Below the pieces are notes generated by a model. The model had not been told where the DNA came from. It saw only the letters and a program-made list of their open reading frames with translations, and searched no databases. A DNA stretch of 64,000 bases, from NCBI RefSeq assembly GCF_027943255.1, contig NC_072893.1:125425784-125489783 (forward strand), written 5' to 3'. Shown in pieces: positions 32,936 to 43,921 of the stretch (positions are counted from its first letter, which is position 1; each line of letters opens with the position of its first letter). This stretch comes from Anastrepha obliqua (Eukaryota; Arthropoda; Insecta; Diptera; Tephritidae). The translations under genes were made by a program, and so were the position numbers.

Positions 32936-33390
32936 ATTGCCGCTTTTAAAAATTGGGAATATATTTGCTAGTTTCCAAGTCATAGAAGGAAATTCCAGAA
33001 GACTTTTTTAAAATTATTTTTAGAGGTGAAATAACTGTCGAGCATTTCTTTAGAAAGATTACAGAAAGCTCATCGATATCAGTCCCGGAGGAGGGTTTTA
33101 AGCTTAACATTCTAGGTTCGACAACATCATCTGAAAGATTAAAAAAAATAAATAAAATAGAAAGAATTAGGTGTTCAAAATTCAGAGTTAAAGGCTGATT
33201 TAAAGACCGATCTAAAATCAATCTGAATCGCTTCCGAACTTCAGATTCACTGCCAAAACAAATAGCAGATGGAACACTACTACAAGATTTCTTAGATTTA
33301 TTGTTGTGCCAAAAAGTCTTTGAACTTTGGACTCTTCAATACCTAAAATGTAATTATTGCAAAGAGATTCTATCATCTAAAATTTAATAA
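32935..33390 (-). mobile_element. Jockey-type RT fragment, upstream half
   Basis: The minus strand encodes LSLKPSSGTDIDELSVIFLK, KCSTVISPLKIILKKSS and a frame-shifted TWKLANIFPIFK. This is the start of the RT domain in Jockey-clade LINEs. The protein would continue into the piece at 32240 (NKSEVSNYRPIS). Confidence 0.72.
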
Positions 33391-34140
33391 CATCGTTAAG
33401 CGCCTAAGCTTTAAATTACTATTTCTTTAATATAACTACATATATTATATTTGGCAAAAAGTTCTATGCATACAAACACTCATACATTTGCCATGGTATA
33501 TACATACACAATAATATATGTATATACAACATTAAATTTCGAACCATTTCCTCCAGAATCAATATAAATATCGCTTCTCTCATTCTACTCGCCTAATCAC
33601 ATATCAAGCATGGCGGCGACATTTTTTTCCACACTGTTGACAAAGTGCATACGTACATTGGCATACACACACACATATGTATGTATTTGCACGCGTTTCT
33701 CAATGTGTTTTGAGGGTTGCTTAGGTTGACTAATCTGCTAGACTTCCTGGCTGCCGGCTTGTCACGCTAGCCTCAATGTTGGTTGGTGGTCGAAGTGTCT
33801 TGTTTGTCGATTGGTTGGTTGACAATGGGCGATATGGCGACACAAGGCGGCTTGTACTAGCGTGACACTGTGTGGCAAAAAATTGAAAAAGTGGAACAAA
33901 AAAAAAACCTGAAAAATTTAACAAAAAAAAACACAAAATTGAAAAGTAAGGCAAATTAAGTTATTGGAGAAAATTTGAAGAGTTGCAAGAATCCATCTAG
34001 GGAAAGCTCCATAAAAAAATTTCGTGATAAAATTTAAGATACTAGAAGATAATTTTAAGGCAATTTTATTTCATGTTGGCATATTTTTAAATGCGTTCGA
34101 ATGGCCTAGCGCTTACTAAAGGGATCAGTAAGTCAAAGCT
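33391..34140. other. No gene; simple repeats
   Basis: Includes (CA)n/(TATG)n at 33660-33685 and an A-rich tract near 33897-33945. No element ends are visible. Confidence 0.5.
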
Positions 34141-34149
34141 CTCAATTTT

Positions 34150-34676
34150 ATGTATTTCTTGAGCAGGAGATCATGAGCGTGCAGCCAGATATACCTCGAA
34201 CAGAATCAGAAAATTCAGTACAAGATGGGAGAGCTTGTGCACCTGCAGGAATGCTAAGACGAACAGGACGATTACAGTCGAGCTCGATTTGTGCATGCGA
34301 ACTGTGATAGGCATGCGACGAGACATAGCCCAGTTGCAGCGTATGCTCATAAGGTAGGAATCTCGGGCAGCGGGGAATGTAGGAAATGTAGGGAGCAGCG
34401 CTCAAGGGAAGCTGTAGAGCATCTCCCCTGCGGATGTCCTGCGTTATTCAAAACACGCTTAAAATATCTGGGGGGGGGGTACCACAGTTTGATGGATTGG
34501 AGGATTGGATCTCAGCAGTGGGTTGGAAATGTCTCCTGAAATTCGCAATAGAAACAGGCGTCAAGCGGGTGGACTAATTCAAAACACATAACTAATGAAG
34601 TCTATCTGGTATCACCATGGACCGAACCGGTCTATGCTTGGCTGCAAGTCAACCCGTTCAACCTAACCCAACCTTT
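34150..34676 (+). mobile_element. LINE 3' tail, family also at 60.9 kb
   Basis: Coding-like words are AYAHKVGISGSGECRKCREQ then EAVEHLPCGCPALFKTRLKY, the Cys/His tail after RNase H. They are followed by KFAIETG..SGGLIQ and a 3' UTR ending TCAACCTAACCCAACC. The same sequence to the end recurs at 60880-61375, which defines the 3' terminus. Confidence 0.72.
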
Positions 34677-34929
34677 GTATTCTCGATAAGTTTTTTTTTT
34701 ATTTTGGTGTGCACTTCCAGCGACCGTCGTCTACTGCGTCGTCTACGCTAAAACATTCGCTCCTCCTCTTGTGGAGAAACTTCCTTCCCGGAACTATTCT
34801 CTGCATTACTTCAGGAGGGCCCAGAACAACGTCCATGAAATATATTATACTAGTTATATAAGCCAGCTTCATGCCATGTTCTTCTTGTGTCTCTTATGTC
34901 TCTGTCTGTGAGGCTTCAATTTTTTGTAC

Positions 34930-35300
34930 TACATCGAGGCCCATCTTTGTTCTCTATAATATGCCTTCAACGTATCTTTTAACCACATTCCAGTTATCCT
35001 GCCGTTCAGGCATTTTGCCCATCACATTGGTCGGCGTGATGTTAGCCAATCTGCTCCCTGTTTAAGGGCATCTTTTTCCCCGAACCATCTGTCGCAATTA
35101 AAGAATGTGTTTTCGGCGTCATCACTCGGTACTTCATAGTACGAGTATATGCCCCTAGAGTCACTTACCTTACTCATGCGGTTTAGGTATTTCCGGAAGT
35201 ATCCGTGGTCCGAGAGGAACTTTTTCATGAAATAGCCCGGCAAACACTGTGAGCGCATTTTCGCGGATGGCTTCAGGATCAAGCTCGGCTCCGGCTCTGG
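34930..35300 (-). mobile_element. R1-like LINE C-terminal fragment
   Basis: The minus strand reads PGYFMKKFLSDHGYFRKYLN, RMSKVSDSRGIYSYYEV, and DAENTFFNCDRWFGEKDALK. The pattern LTGHGYFRxYLHR..DDAEHTFFxCxRW is the Cys/His end of R1-type LINE ORF2. It abuts, head to head, a different LINE fragment beginning at about 35303. Confidence 0.72.
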
Positions 35301-35307
35301 CATCTAC

Positions 35308-36085
35308 GTGGAACGCAGCGGAACTTTGTTGTGGAAAACAGATGGAGAGGCAGATCTGTATATATCTGCAGTGACAAAAAAAGCTGCGCTCATGGCCTTA
35401 GACAGCCCTCCAATTACTTCAAGTGTAGTTGAGTTCTGTAAATCCAGCCTAAATTATGTCGGTAGACATAATATCCTGATGCTAACATGGGTACCGGGAC
35501 ACGTGGATATCACGGATAACGAGACCTCTAACTCTTTAGCTAGGATGGGCTCTGAGACCAACTTTTTTGGCACGGAGCCCGTTCTGCCACTCCTTTCTGC
35601 AAGCATCAAAGTCACGGTTAGCAAATGGGTTACTCTAACTCACGCGACAGACTGAGAACGGCTACAGATGCACAAAACTGATGTTACCCCTCATGTCCGA
35701 CCGAATGTCGCAGATCCTCCTGTCACTAAGCACAAGAGACTATATTCAGCTGGTTGGACTGATGCCTGGTCACTTTCTATGGGCGAAGCACATGGAAAAG
35801 GTAGGCATCTCAGACAGTGCACTCTGCCCAGTATGTGAAGAGAATGATGAGACGGCGGACCACTTTGTGCGCATCTGCCCGGCCTTCGCTCAAATCAGGC
35901 TTGAATCTTTGGCACTGATGTGTTAAGAGGCGACCTCCTTGGCACCACAAAATCTACTCAGATTTCATTGGAGGTCGGGTAGATTTAAAGAAAATTAAAA
36001 AGGCGACCCGCGAGCAGTACAATGGACTTAATGTTGTCTGAGTGCTATACTTGCTAGTTTGCCCCGACAAAAAAATTAAAATTTG
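35308..36085 (+). mobile_element. LINE RNase H and tail fragment
   Basis: The + strand gives a partial RNase H domain with HNILMLTWVPGHVDITDNET, SNSLARMGSETNFFGTEPV, then in another frame LSTRDYIQLVGLMPGHFLWA and SALCPVCEENDETADHFVRI, CPAFAQIRL. The 3' region ends near CCCCGACAAAAAAATTAAAA. An inverted second copy of this tail lies at 36775-37065. Confidence 0.78.
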
Positions 36086-36579
36086 CCGGAAAGCCTTTCT
36101 CTCGAACACTCCCAGGCTGGCCTCATTTGGTGTTCTCTGTGCCTGAAATGCTCATGAAATTATGCTTGCATTGTTGACGCCCAAAGTTCCAAGTCAACAA
36201 ATCTTCACAAAACGGTTTCCTCGAACAAAAACCAATAGTGCCTCATTGTGTTGATTCTATCCGTATCAGGTTTTAGTGTAACGGAAGAATATTCTTGAAT
36301 ATCGAAGGTCCGAATGTCTCTGCTGCTACCATTTCTAGCTTCGTTCTCTGAGTCAGGGTATTCCATTTTTGTAGTCCCCTCTAGCTGGTTTTGTCCTTTT
36401 ACTTAACGCGTTGAGTGCCATGTATGCCGTCGGCTATCAAACTTGATTTACTTTTATTAGGGTACCGTCCATCTATACTACCGACGCTCACATGTATTGG
36501 TTGGTTTGTTAGATATGATAATGATAGTGCCTCCGCACCATTTTCTTGCCACATCCTCGCTTCCAACAAGTTGTATGTT
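36086..36579. other. Unassigned spacer between LINE tails
   Basis: About 500 bp between two LINE fragments, without a recognisable domain or element ends. Confidence 0.4.
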
Positions 36580-36765
36580 TATTCCTCCTCGACTATATCC
36601 GGTCTGTGCGATTGAGAAACCTTATACGGTTTTATATGTCTATACCGACCAGCTCTTTGAGGTTTTCATAAAGCGTTTTGCTAAGATTTAACATCCTCGC
36701 CTTCCAAAGAGCAGGACATTCACAGAGGAAGTAGAAGATAGTTTCCTTTTCCTCCAGTTAATTTA
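36580..36765 (-). mobile_element. LINE tail fragment
   Basis: The minus strand reads EETIFYFLCECPALWKARML then NLSKTLYENLKELVGIDI, the post-RNase H Cys/His tail and C-terminus of an I/Jockey/Loa-type LINE. It resembles the tail at 43646-43921 in organisation. Confidence 0.6.
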
Positions 36766-36774
36766 TTTTTGTTT

Positions 36775-37065
36775 TTGTCGGGACAATTAGCAGCACTCAG
36801 ACAACATGAAGTCCATTGTACTGCACTCGGATTGCCTTTTTAATTTTCTTTAAATCTACTCGACCTCCGAAGAAATCTGAGTAGATTCTGTAGTGCCAAG
36901 GAGGTCGCTTCTTAACACATCAGTGCCAAAACCCGCAAGCCTGATACGAGCGAAGGCCGGGCAGACGCTCAGAAAGTGGTCCGCCGTCTCATTCTTCTCT
37001 CCATATGCTGCGCAGAGTGCACTCTCTGAGATTTTTGGTTGTAGGTGGGCCACAACGTTCTGCTA
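36775..37065 (-). mobile_element. LINE tail, inverted copy of 35760-36085
   Basis: The minus strand encodes ISESALCAAYGEKNETADHF, LSVCPAFARIRLAGFGTD and TESTQISSEVE. These align with SDSALCPVCEENDETADHFV and its continuation on the + strand. The shared 3' UTR includes GACAACA.GAAGTCCATTGTA-type sequence. Confidence 0.75.
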
Positions 37066-39105
37066 ACTGAATGTTCCAATAGCTCGAATAAAATTTTTTA
37101 CTTTATTAAAATTAAGTACCTTAAAAAGTTGGAGGTTTTACGAGTAATTAATTTAATTTCAATACAATACTCAACTTTTATATCGCGGCTAACTACAACA
37201 ATTTCACCCGTTTAATGCAAAAATATATATGTAGGTAGTGGCACTCAACGTGTTAATAGCTCTGATTTCCCTTTTACGTCCTCTGTTCACGCTGTCACTC
37301 ATTAAATAAATTGAAATTCATGTCACCGCGTAAGCGCCAAAAGTCACTGAATTTTCTTCACAAATTTGCCCCAACTCAGGCATTCAAACCTGCGCTGTCG
37401 TCAGCTACTCGGCCGCATTGCCGTTCAAGTAAAGTGCCAATTCAACTTTCTCAGCAAGCTTGCGGCTTCATATTTACCTATTCTAATTTGCATGCAGGTT
37501 TTTGAAGATTTTTTTTTTTTTTGCATTTTACTCATTTTCTATTTCTATATTATTGTGCTGCCCATAGAAATGCGCTTTCATTTGATGTTTTGCTGAAAAA
37601 TTTGTTTTTTTTCTTTTTACTTCTTTCATTTCCTTTCAATTCTTTCCATGCCACAGCTCTTCAATGCGCCAATGACGGCTTCGGCTCCGGCTCCGGTTCC
37701 GACACCAGGCATGCTCCTAGTGTCAGTCAGTCGTCTGTATGTATGTATGTAAGTGTGTTAGTATGTAGCTGAAGCGAAGAAGGCGCAGCACTGTAAAAAT
37801 AATGAAAAACTGAAAAAAAATGTATGAGAAGAAATAAAAAGAAAGCACACCTGAATGTGGGGAGAGCAAATGCGAAGCGGAAAAAATGTCAACAGCTCCA
37901 ATTAATTTGAAAAATTGACACAAAAGGCGCGCCCAATGCGCTACCAGTGACGGTGCGGCGGTGATGTTCCCGGTGTCACCAGATCTTGGGTATTGGTGGC
38001 TTGGCGCGCTGTATAACTGTGGTTGTGACTGTGATTGTGATTGTGACTGTGGCTGTGCACCTGGGCGGAAATGAAGTGATTTTGAATAGTTAGCGGCAAC
38101 CAGCAAGCGCTGCGCCCCAAACAGGCGCGAGAAGGGGTGGCCAGTCGCAGCAGCAGCAGCCGCAGTGCGGGGACTCAAGTATTTTCCATTTTATTTATTT
38201 TCTATGCTATACAACCGCATACTATTCAAATCGAAGCTTTTCTACTTCTACTCATTTTTTCTTCATGTACTTTTTCTTATTCTTGTGTTTTTATTTTGCC
38301 CACTCAACAGCGCGCACTAATTTGGTCGTCGCTTTTTCGTGTTGCACAAAAGTTGAAGTGGCCGTAATGGCAATGCCTGGTAATTGCTAACTCCTCACGT
38401 TGAGTATTTAATTTCAATAATTATTTCGTATGCAATACGAAACGTAATTATGCTAACAATTCTAAGCAATGGAAGGACACCAGTGGTTGTGGACGGGGCA
38501 GCACAGCTGGTCAAAATGGCGTAACCAGTAAGGAGCTCAACGAATGTCACTTGAGTGCGCAGCGCATGAATGCAATTCGGGTCCGATTGATTGGTTGAAC
38601 TTTGATTGGAAAAGTATGAGAGCACACAAAAAGGAAAAGTTAAAGAAACAAACCAAAGGCTGTCGTCGATGCTGCTGAGTGGTGGGCGGAGAAAGTAATG
38701 ATGTATACTTCAGTTGAAAAATACTCATAATTAAGTATTTTTTATTCTTATTTTTTGTGGAATATTAAGTGCGCACTTGAACTCTCCGTTGGATCGTCAA
38801 TTAATGTGCTTGAAGTGCTTCTTAGCGCGTTACTAATGAATTGGCGGATGTCGGATGTTGATCAACGAGGTATTGAATGGCATGGGAATCTGGAATAAAA
38901 CGTAAGTGAAGCTAATTATCTTAGAAACCACAAAAAGTCATAAAAACAATCACAAACGCAAGTCCAAAAATCAAGCACCTTTTTTAAAAATAAATCAAAA
39001 TAAATAGAGGAGAGTTTAATATACCCAAGCTTTACGATGTAGGGCAACTAAGTTCCAGTAATTCAGTTATAACCGGAACTTTCAATATTCCGTCATTCTT
39101 CGACC
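37066..39105. other. Apparently single-copy non-coding DNA
   Basis: Less repetitive than its surroundings. Contains CGGCTCCGGCTCCGG near 37680, a GTGACTGTGATTGTGATTGT repeat at about 38023-38056 and a GCAGCAGCAGCAGC run near 38150. No exon with flanking splice sites or recognised domain was found; a 151-codon minus frame (37723-38178) is low-complexity. Confidence 0.4.
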
Positions 39106-39430
39106 TTAGCGGGAGCATTCCCTTAGCGCCAGTCGAAGTTGGAAGTCGATGGCACCCTTAGTTGGTGTTTCATGAGTGTTTTTCGTAAGTAAATTCCCTA
39201 GTGACGACATGAAAATGAGTGAAAAATAAGCGAAAATCGAACTGAGTGGATTTCTTAATGCGCTCTCAAAGCTCCACGAGCGGAAGATTGGAGTATTCGA
39301 GTAGTCACTGGAGATGAGATCTGAATATTCGAGTCGAACCCCCAAGAGTAGTCCACAAGGTCTGATGTGGATTGAAAAGAGCGAGGAGCGATCAAACAAA
39401 GCACCGCTATCCAAATAGATTAGGTTAGGA
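39106..39430 (-). repeat. Diverged repeat family, copy 1
   Basis: On the minus strand the words DSGALFDRSSLFSIHIRPCG and LLLGVRLEYSDLIS can be read. They correspond to LLASGVLLEYPDPFSSCSWR at 40180-40370 and LLAWGALLEYPDLISICS at 40400-40600. A long open frame (39106-39615) covers it, but the family is unknown. Confidence 0.45.
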
Positions 39431-40094
39431 CAAATCGCTGTCCTTGACAGGAACTCACTTGGGCAAATATTCAAAATTCGTACGTTGGGATACCATACAG
39501 GGTAAGGGGAGAGAAAGCAGAAAGAAAGAAACCAAGCAGGTAGAAAAAACAGAAGAAGGAGATGGATTAAAGAATGACGATGAACAGGCCGCTTCAAGCG
39601 ACTACTGAATTTCACCAGATGTGTGTGTGGTTTAAGCCCGCAAAATCCGCAGGTGTAGCGAAAAGTGAGAGCTCAGTTGTCTAAATCTTTGCCCGACGAG
39701 AGCAGAGCAGCTGAGAAAAAGTTAACTCCATCTCATCTCCCAAACAGTTTTTATAGAAAGGACTTGAAGCAGTCCCAAGTCTCGCCGCATAGACATCTAA
39801 CGGATAATGTGTGGTAAAGATACCTACCAAGGAAAAAAGCTGTGCCTTTGGTAGCCTTAGAGATTCCCTCGAGCGCCCCCGATCTACCCGTAGCCACAAG
39901 GATCTTGCGACTTTGCATATTTGCGCACTAGTCCAGCGCTCGCTCGGTTGATGCGAGGCCCATCTTTCCAGCAGCAGACCACAGATTCCCAAGAGAGTCT
40001 CAATCCTCTCACTTTGCGATGAAGCAGTTTCTAGAGTCTCCTGGCTAGACAGCCCAGCAGTTTCCGTCTATGCCGCTGCGACCGGGGTTATCCA

Positions 40095-40380
40095 AGTAAC
40101 TACTGAAGGCAATATTTATTTTGTTTTCGTTCAACTTTTGCAGCATCCTTCATTGAGAATTTCATCTTGCCGGTGAGACTATGACTCGAAAGTTCTATAT
40201 TGGCGTCCTAGAGCGACTTCAGGCACGTAGTTTCCGTGTGCAGTCCGAGCTCGCCAAGAGCAGCTGGAGAAGGGATCTGGATATTCGAGTAGAACACCCG
40301 AAGCCAGTAAATAAAATCTGATAAGGATAAGAGAGGGCGAGAAGCGATCAAGAAAAGCTAGACTATCCAAGTCGCGTCTG
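40095..40380 (-). repeat. Diverged repeat family, copy 2
   Basis: Nucleotide blocks shared with copy 3 include GCAGCATCCTTCATTGAGAA, CATCTTGCCGGTGAG and TCTGGATATTCGAGTA. The minus-strand reading FYLLASGVLLEYPDPFSSCS is conserved. It may be the remnant of an unknown mobile element. Confidence 0.5.
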
Positions 40381-40394
40381 AGGTCAATCTTTGT

Positions 40395-40600
40395 TTTTTT
40401 TTTCGTTTGGCTTCCGCAGCATTCTTCATCGTGAACTCAATCTTGCCGGCGAGGCAATGACTGAAAAATTCTCCATTGGTATTCTAGAGTGGCTTCGGGC
40501 ACACAGTTTTCGTGAGCGGCCCGAACTTGGTAAGAACAGATGGAGATGAGGTCTGGATATTCGAGTAAAGCCCCCCAGGCCAGTAAACTAAATCTATATT
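40395..40600 (-). repeat. Diverged repeat family, copy 3
   Basis: It starts TTTTCGTTTGGCTTCCGCAG and continues CATTCTTCATCGTGAACTCA, parallel to copy 2, then GGAGATGAGGTCTGGATATT. It lies in tandem with copy 2, about 275 bp apart. Confidence 0.5.
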
Positions 40601-41220
40601 TTCTTGATCAACTAAGTAAATACGTAGTTGTTGAATTGTCGTCGCTGGACCGAATCAGTTTTGGGATCGTACTGATCTCTATCAAGTTTTATATTGCTTC
40701 AGCCGTCAAAAAAGGCTACGACTATGAAAAATTCGTTAACCCTCTAGTTACAATATTGCGTGATATCTATGCACTAACTAGTCCGGATTTTGTCATCAGA
40801 GATAATAATGATAGGAGCGTTGCCTGCCTATTAGAAAATATAGGCCTTTTCAAAATTACTGTTTGTACTATACAAAGCTTCACAGCTAAGTTCTAGTCAG
40901 TCAACTTGAAAGCTGCCAGACGAGTTTGTTAATTGTAGTGAGAGAAAGAGACATTGAGTGCTTCGGACAACTGCTTTAACCACGTGACACACTCGTTCTT
41001 GGCTCCGAAAAGGGGAGGACGCAGAGATGGCACCTCCATCATTCGTTTCATTCTTCTTCGTCGTTAGTAGCAATTTTCAGCACAATAGAAAAAATTTTTT
41101 TTTTTTTGAAAAATTTACTTATCTGCATAAAAAATACTTTTGACCATTCACTTTAAAACATTTATTCCATGTATTCAGCCATGTTTGACGTACTTAGAAA
41201 AATTGTAAACTGAAAAATTT
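40601..41220. other. Unrecognised open frame and spacer
   Basis: A 118-codon frame (40540-40896, +) contains VKKGYDYEKFVNPLVTILRD and TSPDFVIRDNNDRSVACLLE. Its composition looks protein-like, but I do not recognise it, and its start overlaps repeat copy 3. No splice or promoter context supports a gene. Confidence 0.3.
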
Positions 41221-41229
41221 CACAAGCTA

Positions 41230-41770
41230 ATGCATAAGTGATCAAGCATATGCTTAAGTGCTTAAGTTGTTCACTTATTCATCACTTCAAAGCTATTAAA
41301 ATTTATCTGTCTGTTTTAGAGCGCTTAAATGAATGTTTTTTTCATAACTTAATTTTAAATATCTCTGACGTTTAGGGAAACACTCAGCTAAGTGATTGCT
41401 TAAGTGCGTAAGTATGTTACCTACACACGCGTAAATCATTTTATACTTAATAAAATATTCCACTAGCATATGTTTGTCAAGTAACCAAGTCAACCGAGGT
41501 GCATTAAGAACCAATGCACTTAAGCAAGCTACTTAAGCAACTCTTTTGAAATCATAAAAAAGTACCAAAAATGTTTCAAAAGCTTGCAGTGTACGGAAAA
41601 GCTGCATACACTTCTTTTTTTCGACAAAAAATATTAATACTACTCACTTAATATACTTAAGCACATACTTAAGCAACTATAGGCCGTCTAATTGGCACCA
41701 CGCCCTCACATATGCCAACTGCCTGCACCACTTGAACTTTGACCCTTCAAGCGTGCCATGCTAGCACAAA
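41230..41770. promoter_or_regulatory. Cluster of CTTAAG / AAGTG motifs
   Basis: CTTAAG occurs at 41253, 41261, 41399, 41519, 41532, 41656 and 41668, mostly inside GCTTAAGTG or ACTTAAGCA. Further AAGTG/CACTT words, including CACTTGAA and CAAGTCAAAG, extend to 41770. Chance expectation for a hexamer in 420 bp is about 0.1. TNAAGTG is close to the NK-2 homeodomain consensus, so an enhancer is conceivable. Confidence 0.35.
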
Positions 41771-42774
41771 GCTCAAGTCAAAGCGCCAAGAAATTAAAAA
41801 ATGAAAATATAAAAAGTAAAAAATAAAAAATGCAACGAAATCTCAGCTCGAAACTCTTACAAATTATTCGCTCAAAATGTATGCAAATCCAGCAGGTCGC
41901 ATTAGTGCAGCATCGTCAGTTCTACTTTTTGTTCTGCGTATGCATTTGAAAAAAAATTCCTTTCATTTTGGTCGTTGTTGTTTTTGTAATTTGCTTACAT
42001 TTATGTACACTCGAGCAGATGTTGCTCGGATAAGCGAAAGAAAAAAATTGTGTAATTAGAAAATGACATGTAATGCATTCGAGTGTAAGTACTCATGCAT
42101 TTACCTCAGTATATAAGTGCATATGTATGTGTGTGTGCGGAATGAGAAGCTGACATTTTTTATTAACACACACACAGAGCAATAGGAAGTACCAAGCACT
42201 CCTGGGTGTTAGGCGGTGCGCCTCTATATTTGTATGTCTGTATGTGTAAGTACTTACCCACATGCATATGCACTCCCCTTTCGCCACGACACAGGCATAT
42301 TTTTCCTCCAGTCGCCTTTGTTGCTTTCCTTCGATTGTGCGCCAGTGAGTTGAGCTGGGCAGGGCTGTGCTTATTGAGTCCTAACGTTTGTCCTAATGAT
42401 GTTGTTGTCATTACACTCGAGCCTGTCAAGCATGTCTATGGAAGCCTATGACAATTGAAAGCACTCGCTTGGCTTAAGCCGAACGCCCAAGGGGCTGGCA
42501 GAGGGCCTAGGATGAAAAATAATATTTTTTTTGCTGCAAAAAACAGAAAAAGTTAGAGCAAAAATTGTATTTAAAAAATATTTCATTTTTGCCTCGTCGC
42601 TTATGTTTTGAAAAACTCCAAAATCCGATTAACAGTAATATTACCTGGTGACATGGTGGTTTTATATAAACTAGAAGTGAAGTACAGCTTCTTAGGCGAG
42701 CCGCGCTATTTATTTTATTATTCCATTCGCCTCACAGAACGGGCTGCTGAAAAAAATTATACGCATGCCATATA
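41771..42774. other. Non-coding, no gene seen
   Basis: Includes ATGTATGTGTGTGTG near 42121-42136. Open frames are short and unrecognised. Confidence 0.45.
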
Positions 42775-43000
42775 CAAGGTGGCGCAAAGTTAATCACTCT
42801 ATAGGAAGATTTATAACTTTTGCAAATAGCGTTGAACATCAATCACATTAGACGCTTGTAAGTGAGACAGCTGACAAACAGACAAGCAGTGGAGCGGGTA
42901 AAAGTCATAATAAAGACTTTCATCACACCAAATCTTTTTTTCCCACTGATTAGAAGAGTTATTCAAAAATAAACTTAGGTGATTAATTTTGCTCCCCAAC
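42775..43000. mobile_element. Candidate MITE, about 226 bp
   Basis: The left end CAAGGTGGCGCAAAGTTAAT and the complement of the right end (GTTGGGGAGCAAAATTAATC) pair with several mismatches; a TA precedes the left end. The interior is non-coding. A related terminus is at 20684-20718, showing the repeat is dispersed. Confidence 0.55.
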
Positions 43001-43268
43001 AGCAATAGGAAGGCTCCTCTCAACAGTAGCAAGAGATCGCCCACTAAATAAAGTTTTAGCTCTAGAAAATAAAATAGTAGACGAGTAGTCATTCCGAAGC
43101 TCATATTAACTCCCGGTCTTTCTGTTGCTCCACTTCCAGAGCAGTTACCTTACCATTCAATTTGTGCCGAAAAATCCAGGTTAAACTAAAAACTGTTCAC
43201 AATAATAGAACCATCATCATCATCCATCATGGTAATATTTAATATTTAATAAGAGTACGCTTGGCTGA

Positions 43269-43560
43269 TTACTGGATAACTAAATGAAGCGGTGTCAGCT
43301 CGAGCATCACCTCCATCGCAGCTGTGAGGCCAGTCCGTAACGCTCCCATGATGCGCACACATGCTAAGCTCTGGAGCTTAGTTAGCGCTGCCCGCACTGC
43401 CGAAAGAGCGGCTCTCGATGCCCATGCAACCGCTCCATATGTTGTCATTGGCCTTATTATCGGAACGTGGATCCATCTTAGGATTCCTCGGATACAACAC
43501 CAACGTCCTGCTAGACGTTTGCAGATCATAAGAGCTTTTCTTGATTTGGACAAGGTTAGG
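43269..43560 (-). mobile_element. LINE RT C-terminal fragment
   Basis: The minus strand reads RKALMICKRLAGRWCCIRGI, PIIRPMTTYGAVAWASRAAL, VRAALTKLQSLACVRIMGAL and TAAMEVMLELTPLHLVIQ. This is the conserved region after the RT active site in a widespread insect LINE group. It stops abruptly at VIQ. Confidence 0.82.
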
Positions 43561-43921
43561 TAGGTAGGTAGGTAGGTCGGGTGGCTGTCGTAACAACACA
43601 CTTAGACCTTTCGCAGGTCCATTGTGATACCACTGGAGCTTATCGTTACCCTACGGGTTCCTTTTCAAACCATCTGGTAGCTTTAATAAACGAGCAAAGC
43701 TTCGATAGTTTTAGATGCGCTATGTCCGCTACATCGGTTAAAAATGCCGTATCAAGAGTGCGCAGCCTCCTCATAGCTAAGCTTTCACACTCACATAAAA
43801 GGTGTCTGACTGTTTCCTCTTCTTCTGTATTAAGACAGCTTCTGCAGAAATCGAAGTACGGGAGTCGTAACCTTCTAGCGTGGATGTGTATTAAACAATG
43901 ACCAGTTAATACCCCTATCAT
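43556..43921 (-). mobile_element. LINE tail with (ACCT)n 3' end
   Basis: The minus strand encodes MIGVLTGHCLIHIHARRLRL, FDFCRSCLNTEEEETVRHLL, CECESLAMRRLRTLDTAFLT and a C-terminus ending FEKEPVG. A 3' UTR and a short (ACCT)n tract (43556-43578) follow. The RT fragment of another copy begins immediately after. The microsatellite tail marks the LINE 3' end. Confidence 0.82.

Noticed and set aside
37723..38178. 151-codon minus-strand frame
   Set aside because: Poly-Ala start and Gln/Ser repeats come from GCAGCA and GTGACT simple repeats.
39106..39615. 169-codon minus-strand protein gene
   Set aside because: Composition is low-complexity, the frame overlaps a dispersed repeat, and no family was recognised.
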